The notes beneath the pieces are model-generated. The model saw nothing but the letters and a program-made list of their open reading frames with translations. It did no database searches and was not told the origin of the DNA. This document shows positions 21,658 to 32,469 of a DNA stretch of 64,000 nucleotides, one piece after another. Source of the stretch: Xanthostigma xanthostigma. Its lineage: Eukaryota; Arthropoda; Insecta; Raphidioptera; Raphidiidae. Made by a program: the position numbers and the translations under genes. Position 1 is the stretch's first letter. Every line of letters begins with the position of its first letter. The DNA is taken from NCBI GenBank assembly GCA_963575645.1, contig OY754471.1, positions 32,682,401 through 32,746,400 of the forward strand, in the 5' to 3' direction.

Positions 21658-22687
21658 TTACTTATTGGAACAGGATAGGCTTGAATGGCACTTAGAATTA
21701 CATAACAGATTTTTAGACTTACAGTTACATTTTTTTGTGACACATTTGCTTTTACAGTTACTTTTTTGATATCCCTGTCCTCCTGAAACTGACTGATTTT
21801 TGGAAATTTCTCTTAATGATTTTTTCTCACTTGACACACATTCTAATGGAATTAACTTTCGTTTGCAGACAGCAAATTGATTTCTAGAGTATTTTTCTCT
21901 AATAGCACCGTTTTCATTACCTAATTCATAATATCCTTTGTGATTATCAGCGTGTACAACCGTCAACAATGCATTATTGAAGTCACACTAGAGATGTGAT
22001 AAACGGGTCTTTTTAGTGATCTGCATCTTTGCATCTGGATCCCGTATGTGAGCCGGTTCAAAAAGAGCCGAGTTCTGAATATGTTATTCGAGTCAACTGA
22101 GCCACTGAGTTAGTTGAGTCAAGTCAATCATATCACCTATTATTATGCCAGTGACTTACTCACATATTATAAGGCCGGGTTTTACAGGTTGCTACTTGCT
22201 ATGTTACAGAAAGCATATTGCAATATGCAATACAATACCTTAAATAGTTGTGACTTAAGTAAAACATTGTAATAAGCTGTATAACCGCCTGTGCGTAGTC
22301 AGTAATGTGTACCATAGCCAGACATATTATGATGCATGAGTCATTTGAGCTGGCAGTGCCTCTGTGTGTTAAGTGTTTCACTGAGTTATGCGGATCTGTT
22401 GAGCCGTCGGCTCATAAAAAAGTGACCGGCTCACACGGATCTTCTGTCGGAGCCGGCTCTTTGAACCGGTTCAGATCTGAGTTACCCAACCCTAAGTCAC
22501 ACCGCCCTCTATCTAAATCTGGAATAGGGACTCTGACAGTGTCCCCTACGCAACAAGATGGAAATTTCTCATTTGATATACGCTTCATTTTTTCAGATTG
22601 TTTTTCTAAACACTTTTTAGCTTGTGCTCTATTTTCCAAAATACTGCACTGTTTCACACAAATATCACACTTTTCATCTTTATTCTT
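21658..22687 (-). pseudogene. KRBA2/GIN-like integrase C-terminal fragment, split by insertion
   Basis: Upstream part (22503-22687) reads DEKCDICVKQCSILENRAQA, then KFPSCCVGDTVRVPIPDLDR. After removing the insertion, the frame continues at 21980 as NNALLTVVHADNHKGYYELG, then EKYSRNQFAVCKRKLIPLE, SLREISKNQSVSGGQGY and a Cys-rich end (CKSKCVTKKCNCKSK...LCNSKCH) before TAA at 21658-21660. This is the typical tail of insect KRAB-A domain-containing protein 2-like genes, which derive from GIN/Ginger integrases. A stop at 22688-22690 blocks extension and the integrase core is missing. Confidence 0.75.
21989..22494. mobile_element. 506-base hAT-like MITE with perfect 8-bp TSD
   Basis: Starts TAGAGATG and ends CAACCCTA. 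It is flanked by agtcacac at 21981-21988 and 22495-22502. Ends and duplication length fit the hAT superfamily. The interior has gagccggtt/aaccggctc repeats and no transposase. It splits the integrase reading frame. Confidence 0.85.
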
Positions 22688-22899
22688 TCAGTGTTACCAG
22701 CCATGTTGACAGATGATAATATACTGAGACAATAAGCGTTTTATACGGTTGCTTTTGGATAATCTGCTTGCACTTGATAATAGGCGAAAAAGCGGGAAAC
22801 TAAGACATATTCGGCATTTATCCTTGACGTTTGGTTAATTCGGGTATTAGCCGGTTAATTCGCGAATAAACTACTTTCTTGTATTAACCGTAACATATA

Positions 22900-23277
22900 T
22901 AGTCATATTTCAAAAACCGTTAAAATGAGAGACATTGAATTCAACATACACACTCCTCATGAAAACTAAACAAACCCTTGTTTCAGCGTTTTTTTTTTTA
23001 ATTCAACCCCTAATGAGGTCAAAAGGGGTGTAAAGGTTTGTGATAAAAAAGTCATATTTCAAAAATCGCTAATATTGAATTCAACATACGTACTCTTCAT
23101 TAATCGTCAAAGTGAGAAGTACCTATTGAATTAAACATTGTAATACGCGACGTAATAATAAATTAATTATCATTTCATTTTTCTTATTAATAAAATGAAA
23201 AATTAAGAAATGATTTGAAGAGAAGAAAACTTTTCATATAGGTGCTAATTCTATTTAACTACTTCATGTTTGAACCT
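22900..23277. repeat. Helitron-like repeat, part right of the Ginger element, plus AT-rich spacer
   Basis: The phrases ttgaattcaacatacacac and attcaacccctaatgaggtc are characteristic of the dispersed family also seen at 40.9 kb. From about 23130 to 23277 I see nothing specific. Confidence 0.5.
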
Positions 23278-23742
23278 CTATAGATATTATATAAAATCGT
23301 TTGTCCTGACTGATTCACCAACGCCCAGGTTGAGCTTGAGCTATAAACTTGAAATTTGGACAGTAGGTTCCTTTTATGAGCAAATCTGGAGAATTTGTTC
23401 AAAGCTATTAGTTCAGACCCCGGGCCGCAAATGAAATACATTTTCCAGAATTATATCTATCGCACCCTGGTTAACTGGGACGGGCCGCTAATATATGAGC
23501 CAAATACCACTCCATGACTAACTGACTAGTCACGAGATCTCCAAAACTATACGCCCGATTGACTTGAAATTCGACATAGTTACTCCTTTGTCGACGTAGA
23601 TACCCACTAAGAACGGATTTTATGCAAATCCTGTCCAAAACGGACTTTTCAAGTTCCATCACATATTATGGGTATGAGTTATTACGTGGGTAGGTGTCGA
23701 CGGTTGCGTAGATGGGAAGGTGAAGCCGGGACGGGCCGCTAG
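23278..23742 (+). mobile_element. Helitron-like (HINE) element(s)
   Basis: Begins TCTATAGATATT and ends gggacgggccgCTAG before T, matching Helitron rules (5' TC, 3' CTRR, insertion between A and T). A GC hairpin precedes the end. A second 3'-like end (gggacgggccgCTAA/T) lies near 23490, suggesting two stacked copies or a truncated copy joined to another. No Rep/helicase gene. Confidence 0.6.
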
Positions 23743-23759
23743 TAAAATTGTAACAAACC

Positions 23760-24320
23760 TCTTAACGCGCATCAGCCGATGGTAAAAATGCAGTGGAAGC
23801 GTAAACTAAGTTTAAAAATTGTAGCAGGACGCGAAAAAAAGGTATGTACAAATTAAAGGTTAATCAAGCCAAAGACAAAATGCAGGTAAGTACCGACTGG
23901 TAGACCGTAGAACGATAAAAAAATAAGATTAAACTCAAAAAGAATTTATTACGACTGAAGGTCACAAGCAAAAAAAAAAGATGAAGTTTTACAATACCCA
24001 AAATACATATATAATAAGAAAGTTACGATTCTGAAGCATGCATAGTAAAAAAAAAAACGATTTTTACAAAAATATTAACAATAATATAAATGTATTAACA
24101 AAAATTAAAATACTATAATAAAACTCATTACCCGATATAAAATGATAAAAAGAACAAAGAAACAGATTAAAAAAATATAATCAACAAAGATTTTGGTGGA
24201 GGGAGATTCCACCGATCTTGTTGCTTGCTAATATCCGGACGCCAACTGACTCAAAAAAAAACCTCTCTCTATTAAAATAATTTTTGCAGGTAAGGTGGAC
24301 GTAACAGATTAAAAAAGAAG
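23760..24320. other. A-rich non-coding stretch
   Basis: Long A-rich sequence with no ORF and no recognised repeat. Confidence 0.35.
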
Positions 24321-24321
24321 G

Positions 24322-24404
24322 TTAAGGCCTAGGACACATGAAGAGCGTTTAACGCGCGTTGGGCCAACGCGCGTTGAACGCTCTTCATGTGTCCTAGGTC
24401 TTAA
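24322..24404. repeat. ~83-base near-perfect palindrome with GC-rich core
   Basis: Arms hold ctaggacacatgaagagcgt and acgcgcgttgg, with a 3-base centre near 24363. It is flanked by A-rich DNA. The core acgcgcgttgg/ccaacgcgcgt stands out in composition from its surroundings. Confidence 0.9.
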
Positions 24405-24889
24405 AACGAAATAAAATAATTATGTAAGTTAGAATTCAAACTGATTTAAAAAGGGTGTAAAAACGGTTGCCGACTTAAAGGCGATACAAGTAAAAATTAA
24501 AAATGATGCCTAAAAATTAAAAATAACTTAATGAAAACAGAATGACAGAAAATTAAAAAAAGGCATTATGTTACAAAATTATATGAACAAATCAGATATT
24601 AGTCGAAAATGAAATTCAAAATGATATTTTTTTCACCTACCATCACATATACTATGGGTGTGAGTTGTAACGTGAGAAAGAGAGTGACCGTATGTGAGGG
24701 TAGGTGAAAAAATTGTTTTGAATAGGATTTCAGCTACTTATAATAAATATACGGTAAGGAATATACTTTTGTTGACACTTGTATACTACTGTTATATAAA
24801 GCACTGTTTCATCTCAATTGCGTGCTCGGTCTAACTTTTTCGCAATTGACACCCATGAAGAAATTAAAGCTGTAATATGGTTTGAATTA
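24405..24889. other. Non-coding stretch
   Basis: A-rich, no gene. The phrase ctaccatcacatatactatg with gtgtgagttgtaacgtg near 24635-24685 resembles Helitron-like interiors (compare 23658-23685). Confidence 0.35.
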
Positions 24890-25020
24890 AACTCTTATAA
24901 TTTTACCATTACAACTCCACAAACTGGAAATTGTACTAATTTAGGTTAAAATTCATTATTCAAAATTTTACAGTATTTTTCGTTTTGAGATCCCCCGAAT
25001 CCAAAAAACATACTTATGAA
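24890..25020. repeat. Dispersed repeat, relatives at ~34800-34960 and ~32630-32710
   Basis: Shared phrases: ccaca...tggaaattgtac, ttcaaaa...tacaatatt/tacagtatt, ttcgttttgag or ttcgttgtgag, and cc(c)cgaatccaaaaaacat. The 32.6 kb copy is inverted. Non-coding. Confidence 0.5.
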
Positions 25021-25107
25021 ATATATATTAGATATCGTGTCTGTCGAGATAATAATAATTTATAAGAAAAATCGCAGAATTGTGGCAAAAAGTTAGATTT
25101 ATTTGGT

Positions 25108-25141
25108 GTACGACGTTTCGTCTATAGACTTTTTCAAGTAC
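25108..25141 (-). ncRNA. Degenerate hammerhead-ribozyme-like motif
   Basis: On the minus strand: gtac, ttgaaaaa, a perfect stem-loop gtctatagac, then GAAAC, GTC and gtac. Stem I (gtac/gtac) and stem II pair. The conserved CUGANGA box is degraded to CUUGAAAA, so activity is doubtful. Such motifs occur in Penelope-like element ends. Confidence 0.4.
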
Positions 25142-25191
25142 TGGAATATTTTGTTAATATATTGTTTGAAAAATTGGTTGATAGTTTTATT

Positions 25192-26060
25192 TAGTGTGGG
25201 GCGATTATGAATGATATAATCGAAATATTTCGATTATGGCCGAATAATCGATCATTCGATTATGGCAACCGAGATATCATTCGCTTGAATCGATTATGAA
25301 ATATGAAATGAATATTCAATCCCGACACAGTACTATTATATATCGATATATCATGCATCTATATGCACTGGGATGGGAAGGCTAGCACTGGAGAGTGGGA
25401 GTGTTTCGATTGTACATACTTTGTAGTTTGTTGGATCATTCATATTTCATAATCGATTCAAGCGAATGATATCTCGGTTGCCATACCGAGATATCATTCG
25501 CTTGATTCGATTATGAAATATGAAATGAATACTAATCCCGACACAGTACTATTGCTATGTCGACTGTCGATTATAATATGATATATTGATATATCATTCG
25601 GTTTCTGCATTAAATTTCAATTTTAATGTTTAACTCATTATGTTAATTGACGATCCATCTAGTGATTAAAAATATATTTCTATTTCTATTCGATCATATC
25701 AGTGATTCCATTATTAATATTGTGTTAAGTAATATTAACAAATCGAAATTGCAAAGTTAGCACATAATTCATAATCGATGTTTTGAATGATCATTCGCTT
25801 ACACTGTAAAAGTATATAAAACGAAATTATAAACTGCCAGGTTTGCGCATCATTCATAATCGATAATTCGAATGATCATTCGATTTATCATTCATAATCG
25901 ATAATTCGAATGATAATTCGATTTATCATTCATAATCGATAATTCGAATGATCATTCGATTTATCATTCATAATCGATAATTCGAATGATCATTCGATTA
26001 TAAAAACCGATTATTTCGATTCATTCGATTATTGAAATGTATCGATTATGCCCAACACTA
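25192..26060. mobile_element. 869-base hAT-like MITE with perfect 8-bp TSD and ATCGATTAT array
   Basis: Left end TAGTGTGGGGCGATTATG, right end CGATTATGCCCAACACTA; flanks gttttatt at 25184-25191 and 26061-26068 are identical. The interior has a pair of inverted arms (ccgagatatcattcgctt near 25268 and again near 25484, plus its reverse near 25456). At 25848-25990 there are about four tandem units of attcataatcgataattcga with tcattcgattt. No transposase. Confidence 0.88.
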
Positions 26061-26161
26061 GTTTTATTTATTTATTACCAGTAGTGTTTACAAAGTTTGA
26101 AATAACTGTGTGTTTAGAACATATAAATAGTGGAATATGGTTAAATATTATTAATATAAAT

Positions 26162-26190
26162 CATTATTATTATTATTATTATTATTATTG
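26162..26190. repeat. (ATT)n microsatellite
   Basis: About nine att units in a row. Confidence 0.95.
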
Positions 26191-26478
26191 ATAATTTTTT
26201 GGGGATATTAAACAGTTTTTTTCTTTTTAGTACATTTCAATAAAAGCTTGTTTTTGAAAAGTTTTTTTTAATATTTTATTTTTTTTTTTGTTAATATCTT
26301 TATAAATTCAAATCACAATTTACATTAGGTACCTACAATAAATTTTTGTAATGAAAATTTCCTATTTATATTAGGCAATTAATGAATTATGAATGTGAAA
26401 ATGATTGTCTGTAAGCGATTTAGTTTTTTCAAATTTTTTTTATATCTTGGTTTTGGAAACTTATATTTATTTTAATGA
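26191..26478. other. T-rich non-coding stretch
   Basis: Nothing recognised beyond T runs. Confidence 0.35.
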
Positions 26479-26968
26479 CTAGCGGCCTGGTCCGGCTTTG
26501 CCTGCATTTGTAGATTGCCTATCAAAAATAGGCATATCCTGCCTTGAACATTTTTATAGAATTATAACCGTATTTGCAGGGTCATATGTTTATTAATAAT
26601 AGCCGTTTCCCGCGGCTTCGTACCTGATTGAGACGAAACACGGCAACGATAACAGTATAGTAGAGCCTTCGGTTCAACCCTATTATAATCTTGCCTTACG
26701 GGGCTGCTCCACACTTTACAGAGGCAACAGTAGTGAAGCCTTCGGCTCCATCGTTTTACAGTCTTGCCAGTTGCCTCACAGAGTTGCTCCCCTCTCGGTA
26801 ACGATAACAGCAGTGAAGCCTTCTGGACAACTTTTCTGATTTTTCTTTCGCTATAAACCTTATTCGGACTATTATTATAATTAAAAAAATAGCCAAATCG
26901 GTCGAGCCGTTCCCAAGTGATGCGTTTATCAATGAACAGCATTTCATTTGTATTTGAATACATAGATT
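26479..26968 (-). mobile_element. Helitron-like element, minus strand
   Basis: Read on the minus strand it ends in a GC hairpin and ccgCTAG before T (ctag at 26479-26482). The other end near 26968 reads aatctatgtattcaaatac. Inside, the gaagc..ttcggctc and gccttcggtt blocks recur. The 133- and 63-codon minus-strand ORFs here run through repeat sequence and are not genes. Confidence 0.55.
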
Positions 26969-26970
26969 AA

Positions 26971-27373
26971 TGCAGGATTGCAGAAAGTATTGTTAAAAAA
27001 ATTGATTTGATAATGACCTTATATTGTCATCCAAATAATTACAGTTTGCATAAATGCAGGTAATATTGTATTCAAACTCTCTGTCATCTAGAATTCTAGA
27101 ACATTAGATTGTACTCACACAAAAACAAATTATTGTTCTACATGGAAAAAGGCAGCTTTTTTAATCAAAATGCGTAGAAAATCATTGTTTCGAAGTAGAA
27201 ACTGTACAGTTAACGATGTCAAATGTATGTATACCCAGTTTAAAATAAATATCGTTTAAATTGATTAATTATTTTTAGAGCAGGATCTACTATAATTTTC
27301 AAATGGAGAAGTATGTATGTTCGCAATCTAAGGTCATTGTCAAATCAGATTTTCTGACAAGGCTTTCTGCAAC
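26971..27373. repeat. Inverted-repeat element family F1, copy 1
   Basis: The left end gcaggattgcagaaagtatt, then gatttgataatgacctta is mirrored at the right end by taaggtcattgtcaaatcag and ctttctgcaac. Related ends occur at 50901-51680 and a single end near 49275. The ORF at 27303-27506 begins inside this end and is not supported. Confidence 0.65.
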
Positions 27374-28116
27374 TGAGCATCAGACAAACAGTTTCGATTT
27401 GGCATACCAATGTTGTACCAAGATCACAAACTGTTGTTTAAAGTTAGATAGAATAATAAAAGTACTGCAGGTGGAACGCAACCAATTGTTGGAAACGCTC
27501 ATTTAACTTTTATTGTCCTTGATACCGCACTTTATCCCTGAATTTATTAAAATTTTTCACACTGTCTATGCGCTAAGTGATTTTTTTCAGAAATATCTTT
27601 TACAAGCGGTTAATATTTTCATTAACGGTTTTTTATACGCGAAAATTCTACACTTCCGGTTTTATTTAATAAATTGTATCAGCTTGTATGTTTCTCAAGC
27701 GAAGAATACTCACGTCATTTCGATATTTCATTTGCTCCACCTTTTAAGGAAGGTTAATAAATTAAACAAAAAAAGAAACAGTTCCGGTGATCCAGAAGGC
27801 GGTGAATTGGTTTTAAGTGTGTGCTACGGTCTTCAATCACGACAGGGCTCTATTGTTCGTGGACAGGGAGTAGTAAGAACGCAGTATATAGAAGAGCGGA
27901 TACATTAAAGATCTTGGATGACCGACGGTCCGATGGCCGTCTCAGCAGAAACCCCTCGGGCGTGTTCTGACTCCGTTCGCGAGATTTATACGCCGATCCT
28001 CGGCTACGGTGAATATTTTATTTGTCGATTGTACACGAAAAACGATTCTACCGAATGTTTACAAAGAGAATGTATAATTTTAGAGTGTCTGTCATTGTAG
28101 ACACATACCTTAGGTT
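27374..28116. other. Unassigned stretch with CpG-richer half
   Basis: From 27780 to 28040 the base composition is clearly less AT-rich, with CpG-rich runs (cctcgggcgtg, ccgttcgcgag, cgccgatcctcggctacgg). Two short + strand ORFs (27513-27908 and 27918-28100) cross it. Neither shows a domain I recognise. It could be a UTR/exon or CpG-rich promoter of an unseen gene, or old repeat DNA. Confidence 0.3.
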
Positions 28117-28353
28117 AAGGGCCTAGATATGGGGGTAAAGGGAGTAATTACCCCCCCCCCCTCAGGATCATAATAATAAAATAATTAAATTTCGAAATAT
28201 TTTTTGAAAAGAAATTTGTAAAATTAGTTTGGGAATTAATATTTTACTTGACACCTTCCTTCGGGAGTATACTTGTGTGATATTAATAAAAGTTAAAAAA
28301 ATATTGATTTTTCTTGCTTTACCCCCTCGCCCCAGAAAAAAAATCTACGCCTT
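28117..28353 (+). mobile_element. TIR element F2, copy A
   Basis: Begins aagggcctagatatgggggt and ends gaaaaaaaatctacgccttt. TIR core is GGGCGTAGATAT or close variants. A poly(C) run is at 28149. The same family in inverse orientation is at 30120-30478. No coding capacity; target duplication unclear. Confidence 0.65.
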
Positions 28354-28795
28354 TGCTTCTTGTTCCTCAATGAGCACTGCAGAGCTGCAGAACTACCGAC
28401 ATTTTAGGTACCTACTTCATAATTTTAGAATGAATTACATTTTATATATTTTATATATTTAATAGTTACACTGCAGCCAACGCTATAGTTAACAGCCACT
28501 AGGGGACCATGAAAGTCGTGTGTGTTCTGTGTGGCAGACTTTCTTGAATTCAGGCACTGTTTGGGGCTTTGAAGCAGCACATGATACGTAATCATCAGAT
28601 GCCCCTGGAGTAGGTACACCGTTCAACTTCCTGACCCACAAGTTATAGAGTGTTATTTAGACTGGCTTTGTGCTGCATTTACCGTCAGAACATAAGTACA
28701 AATGAGCATCTATCACTGTCATATGCTAGAAGTCTATCTATCTAATTCAGTCGACACTTTTGACGGCTTTGACTCGGCAGGACGTATGTCGTATA
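28354..28795. other. Non-coding stretch
   Basis: No gene or repeat copy recognised. The 64-codon minus-strand ORF at 28425-28619 has no supporting features. Confidence 0.3.
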
Positions 28796-28870
28796 TAGTG
28801 ATGTAACGAATGTCCGTTTTTAGACATTCGCGAATGTCGTAACTCTCAGATAGGATCCCATAGCTGCTGG

Positions 28871-29029
28871 GTGTATATGTCGCCGGGATATTGTCAAACC
28901 CGTGATATTATAATTTCACTTAGTGAAATTATAATATCACGACTCTTTGTCAATCGTGATATTGTAATTTATTTCACTAGTGAAATTACAATGTTACGGA
29001 TTTGACAATATCCCGGCGACATATACACT
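28871..29029. repeat. Foldback with TIRs and two internal palindromes
   Basis: Ends gtgtatatgtcgccgggata and tatcccggcgacatatacac are exact inverted repeats. Inside are two separate palindromes: 28901-28941 (gtgatattataatttcac, ttagtg...) and 28953-28998 (gtgatattgtaattt, ...). An unusual nested hairpin design. Confidence 0.85.
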
Positions 29030-29376
29030 TTGAAGTGTTTGTTGAACGGATTTCTAACTGGTTGTATAAAGTCTATAAGTCAATGAGCTGTGTTTAACTA
29101 AATTGTAGTAGGTACCTATTATTTTTAGATATTCGCGAATGCTAATATCTTTCGCCGATATTTGCGAATGCGAATATTCAGTCTGCAAATTTATACAAGA
29201 TTAAAATTTGATAGCTGATTTGCTGCGCAAGTCGAATGCACACATTTGTAGTAGTTCTGGGTACTAGGTTGATTATTAATACTAAGTCTAAAACTTGATT
29301 ACCTAATGTTGAAGTAAAGACTGATAAAAGATATAATTGCCAGCTGCTACCCTAGCGAAAAAACATAAATAAGAAT

Positions 29377-29560
29377 TTTAAAGAATAGCTTCTGTTGCTA
29401 CATTGCTGAAACACCCATTGTTACATGTCTATATTAAAAAAATTTATTTCACAAACAATGTCACCATCCATGGTGACATTTTTTGTGAAATAAATTTTTC
29501 TAATATAGACATGTAACAATGGGTGTTTCAACAATGTAGCAACAGAAGCTATTCTTTAAA
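29377..29560. repeat. Near-perfect ~184-base palindrome
   Basis: Arms run from tttaaagaatagcttctgtt inward to tcacaaacaatgtcaccat, centre ccatccatgg near 29470, and back. No ORF. Typical foldback MITE. Confidence 0.9.
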
Positions 29561-30119
29561 GTTATTAAATAGTAGTACGCACTATACTGTATTAAAATTC
29601 ACATAAGTAAGAATTTTTAAAAAACGAGTAAGATAATAACGTATCTTAAAAATATTAAGAAATTAATTATTTAATATTATTATCACATTTAAAAAAATTG
29701 ATCTTTTTCTGATATTAATATTCTCAAACTATTCGTACGAATGTTGCAAACGCCAATGCGAATGTGAAAAAAATGCGCATATTCGTGATTGCGAATATTT
29801 GTTATTTATTACTACATACACTTCACATACATGATACACGACACACGCACCATGCACCAAAATTTGGCATTTATATAATTTACTCAAATGCACCATCTTC
29901 ATATTCAAAAACAAGCACATCTTTCAGAAAAATTCCGAAATTCACAGACACGACAGACGAAATCACTACCTGTTACCTACACAAACCATATGAGAGACTA
30001 GCTGTGTCACAACAATGCCATATACACCAAGGAATAACTTTCAGAAGTGTATAAATTCTCGGTGTGATATCTAACTACAATAGTTTCAAAATGCTACTTT
30101 ATAAATATCTGGCTACAAC

Positions 30120-30478
30120 GGCGTAGATATTTTTTTCTGAGGGGGGGGGGGTAAAGCAAGAAATCAATAGTTTTTTAAGATTTATTAACCACGAATGACC
30201 TTTTTTTTAACAACCTAACTTAAAAAATTTTGTCACAAATTTTGTGCACAATTGGAGAGCAAAAAAAAAACGAAATGACTTTTTTTTTAACAACATAACT
30301 TGAAAAATTTTGTCGTGTGTACAATAGAAAAAAAGGAAAGTCATTTTTACCTGCGGTCCTGATAAATCCTGGGGGGGGGGGTAATTTCCCTTTTTTCGTT
30401 TGTTGTAGTGGGTGCCTGCGGTCCAGATGAATACTGGAGGGGTAATTACTCCCTGTACCCCCTCATATCTACGCCCTT
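30120..30478 (-). mobile_element. TIR element F2, copy B
   Basis: On the minus strand it begins aagggcgtagatatgagggg. On the plus strand it starts ggcgtagatatttttttctg. Two poly(G) runs (about 30143 and 30373) and an internal partial duplication (ctgcggtcctgataaatcct, then ctgcggtccagatgaatact) make it longer than copy A. Confidence 0.65.
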
Positions 30479-31659
30479 GTCTGGTTAATGGTTGCTTTTA
30501 CTCAAATAATGATTTCCTGCAGTAGAATACTGACGTATATACGTTATCTTTGAGTTATTGATAGCCCTTTTATAATTATTTCATTGTTTAAATATTAATT
30601 GTAACAAATTGACTAGCCCGATAACAAAGGTTTACGTATGTCTATGTTCATGGGTTAATAAAGGTTATTATATTATTGTATTATTATTATATTATAATTT
30701 GTAGCGGCACTACTAAAGTGTCCAGCTTAGGACTTTAACGTGTAATACTTATTTACAGCTTCCCTGATAATTTTAAACAATTTTTTTTTAACAAACGTCT
30801 TAGAGATTGAATTTTTGCATCTAAATCAGTAAAATAGTAGTTTATGTATCTAAATTGTAATGCAATGTTTTATGTGCGATTTGTGACATTGTGGAAATAC
30901 GAGATTCAGCGAGTTTTAACAATCACACGAGCTACACATAAGCTTATAAATATGAAAGCACTACATTTTTGTAAGTGAACTCGTGTATTTTATATCGGAT
31001 GCCAATCAGCAGCTTTTTATAGATCGTTGGCTGGTGTCCATAAAACTTATAGCGTGAGCATTCCTAGAGGACTTTGCAATAAGAACAGTTGGTAGTCAGG
31101 GATTTTATGTTCCGGAGGTGACGGATCTGTTCTCCTTATTCCCAATGATGCATGTTGGGTTAGAAGTCTCTCGTTGATTTAATTCAATCGATTTCCTTTA
31201 ACCCTTTCTATGCGATTATTATTTTTTCTTATCAGCTGCGCATATATAATACAATCCATAAGAGATGACGATGTTTTTGCTTAAGTATCTGCCTAAGGAA
31301 AAATAATATTAAAAATACCTGTATAAGTGTCCCCTTTCTTTTCAGTATTATAATTTGCAAGTGAAAATTACGTTAAAATATAAATTTCGTAGTTCAAGTA
31401 ATGATTATATTTCTGTTTTGAAGTAAAACTGTTTATATTTTTTTTCGAAGTCTAATATTATTCATAAATGTGTACGTGTGCGGGTTAATTATATTGTTCT
31501 TTATACGGCTTTCCACAAATCTTTCTATTTTTAGGTACTCTAATAGTTGGTTATGTTTCTAGGGAGCGATGTCAAATATTACGGCCAATGTGACATTATG
31601 TTAAAAATTCCAGCCAATTGGGCGACTGGACCATTACAACTTCAAAAATATTGACATTT
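30479..31659. other. Non-coding AT-rich stretch
   Basis: No gene recognised. A short tattat-rich tract lies near 30660-30700. No copy of the repeats above is seen. Confidence 0.35.
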
Positions 31660-31667
31660 GATATATC

Positions 31668-31968
31668 CAGGGCCGATCCTAGGGTGTCGGCCGCCCGTGT
31701 GCAAAGATCTTATGTGCCGCCCTTCTTGAGAATTTTCCATATTTTTACTAATACTTAACTTTGACGTTATAAACTCATCTACCTGTATAAGAGTAAAAAG
31801 TAAAACATTAATAAAAAAAAATGCAATAATTATTTAAAATTCAGCGTGTTTATTCGACATTTTAAAGTTTTAAAAAATTTTGCTTGATTGATATCGGCCT
31901 GCGGCGGCCCCTTGATGTGAACGCCCGCGTGCGGTATACGCGCTGCACACCTGCTAGGATCGGCCCTG
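31668..31968. mobile_element. 301-base hAT-like MITE with perfect 8-bp TSD
   Basis: Ends CAGGGCCGATCCTAG and CTAGGATCGGCCCTG are exact inverted repeats. The 8-bp flanks gatatatc (31660-31667 and 31969-31976) match. The TIR is a classic hAT CAGGG start. Small ORFs on both strands are incidental. Confidence 0.92.
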
Positions 31969-32226
31969 GATATATCATAATGAAGAAAAGAAAATTTCTG
32001 ATATTGCGTGAGACGACGCGGGTATTGACTAGTATTCAATATGATATTTGCTATTCGTTGCCATAGTTACCTAGATAAAATGTTCACAAAATTAATCAAA
32101 GCATGCTTAACTAGTTTATTTCTAATCTACAAAACAAAAGAACAGCTGATTTTTTGTTTTCAAAATATTTCCAAAACTATAAAGTTTCGAAAACTAATAT
32201 TTTAACGAAACTTTCTTGAAAAAAAA

Positions 32227-32424
32227 AATTGGTTGTCTGTAAAGTCGGTTTACGGACGATAGTTTTACGTGGTAACGTATTCCGTTCGAATATCATATTT
32301 AATAATCACGCACAGGGTCAGGCGGAACGTTAGGAACGTTACACTTTTTCGTGCATGCAGCCGGTGTTTCATCTTTTTATATTGACGCGATTCATCAATT
32401 TATAAGACGTTATCACGTCAAAAA
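32227..32424 (+). repeat. MITE family M1, copy 2
   Basis: ttggttgtctgtaaagtcgg to gacgttatcacgtcaaaaa, with inserted cgcacagggtcaggcggaac shared with the 50.3 kb copy but not the 4.9 kb copy. Confidence 0.8.
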
Positions 32425-32469
32425 TAAATAAAATAATAAGTCGTTTTGAAAAGTATACCATTATTATAT

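Larger units (their letters stand above)
21261..22895 (-). mobile_element. Ginger-type (GIN) DNA transposon, non-autonomous
   Basis: Terminal inverted repeats of about 65 bases begin TGTTACGGTTAATACAAGAA on both ends, fitting the 5'-TGTNR termini known for Ginger elements. The direct repeat TATA (21257-21260 and 22896-22899) is a 4-bp target duplication. Subterminal cgcgaatta/ccggttaat motifs recur inside the left end. The cargo is the tail of a KRBA2/GIN-like integrase. It cannot be autonomous because the integrase catalytic core is absent. It has itself been hit by a hAT MITE. Confidence 0.8.
28796..29815. mobile_element. Possible hAT-like element with ATTCGCGAAT motifs (tentative)
   Basis: The left end reads tagtgatgtaacgaatgtcc and the right end, on the minus strand, tagtaataaataacaaatat. 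ttcgcgaatg-type motifs cluster near both ends (28825-28840, 29130-29180, 29735-29805). No matching 8-bp flank is found, so the boundaries are uncertain. Two smaller foldbacks are nested inside. Confidence 0.35.

Noticed and set aside
26562..26963. 133-codon minus-strand ORF
   Set aside because: Lies inside a Helitron-like repeat with internally repeated blocks. No domain recognised.
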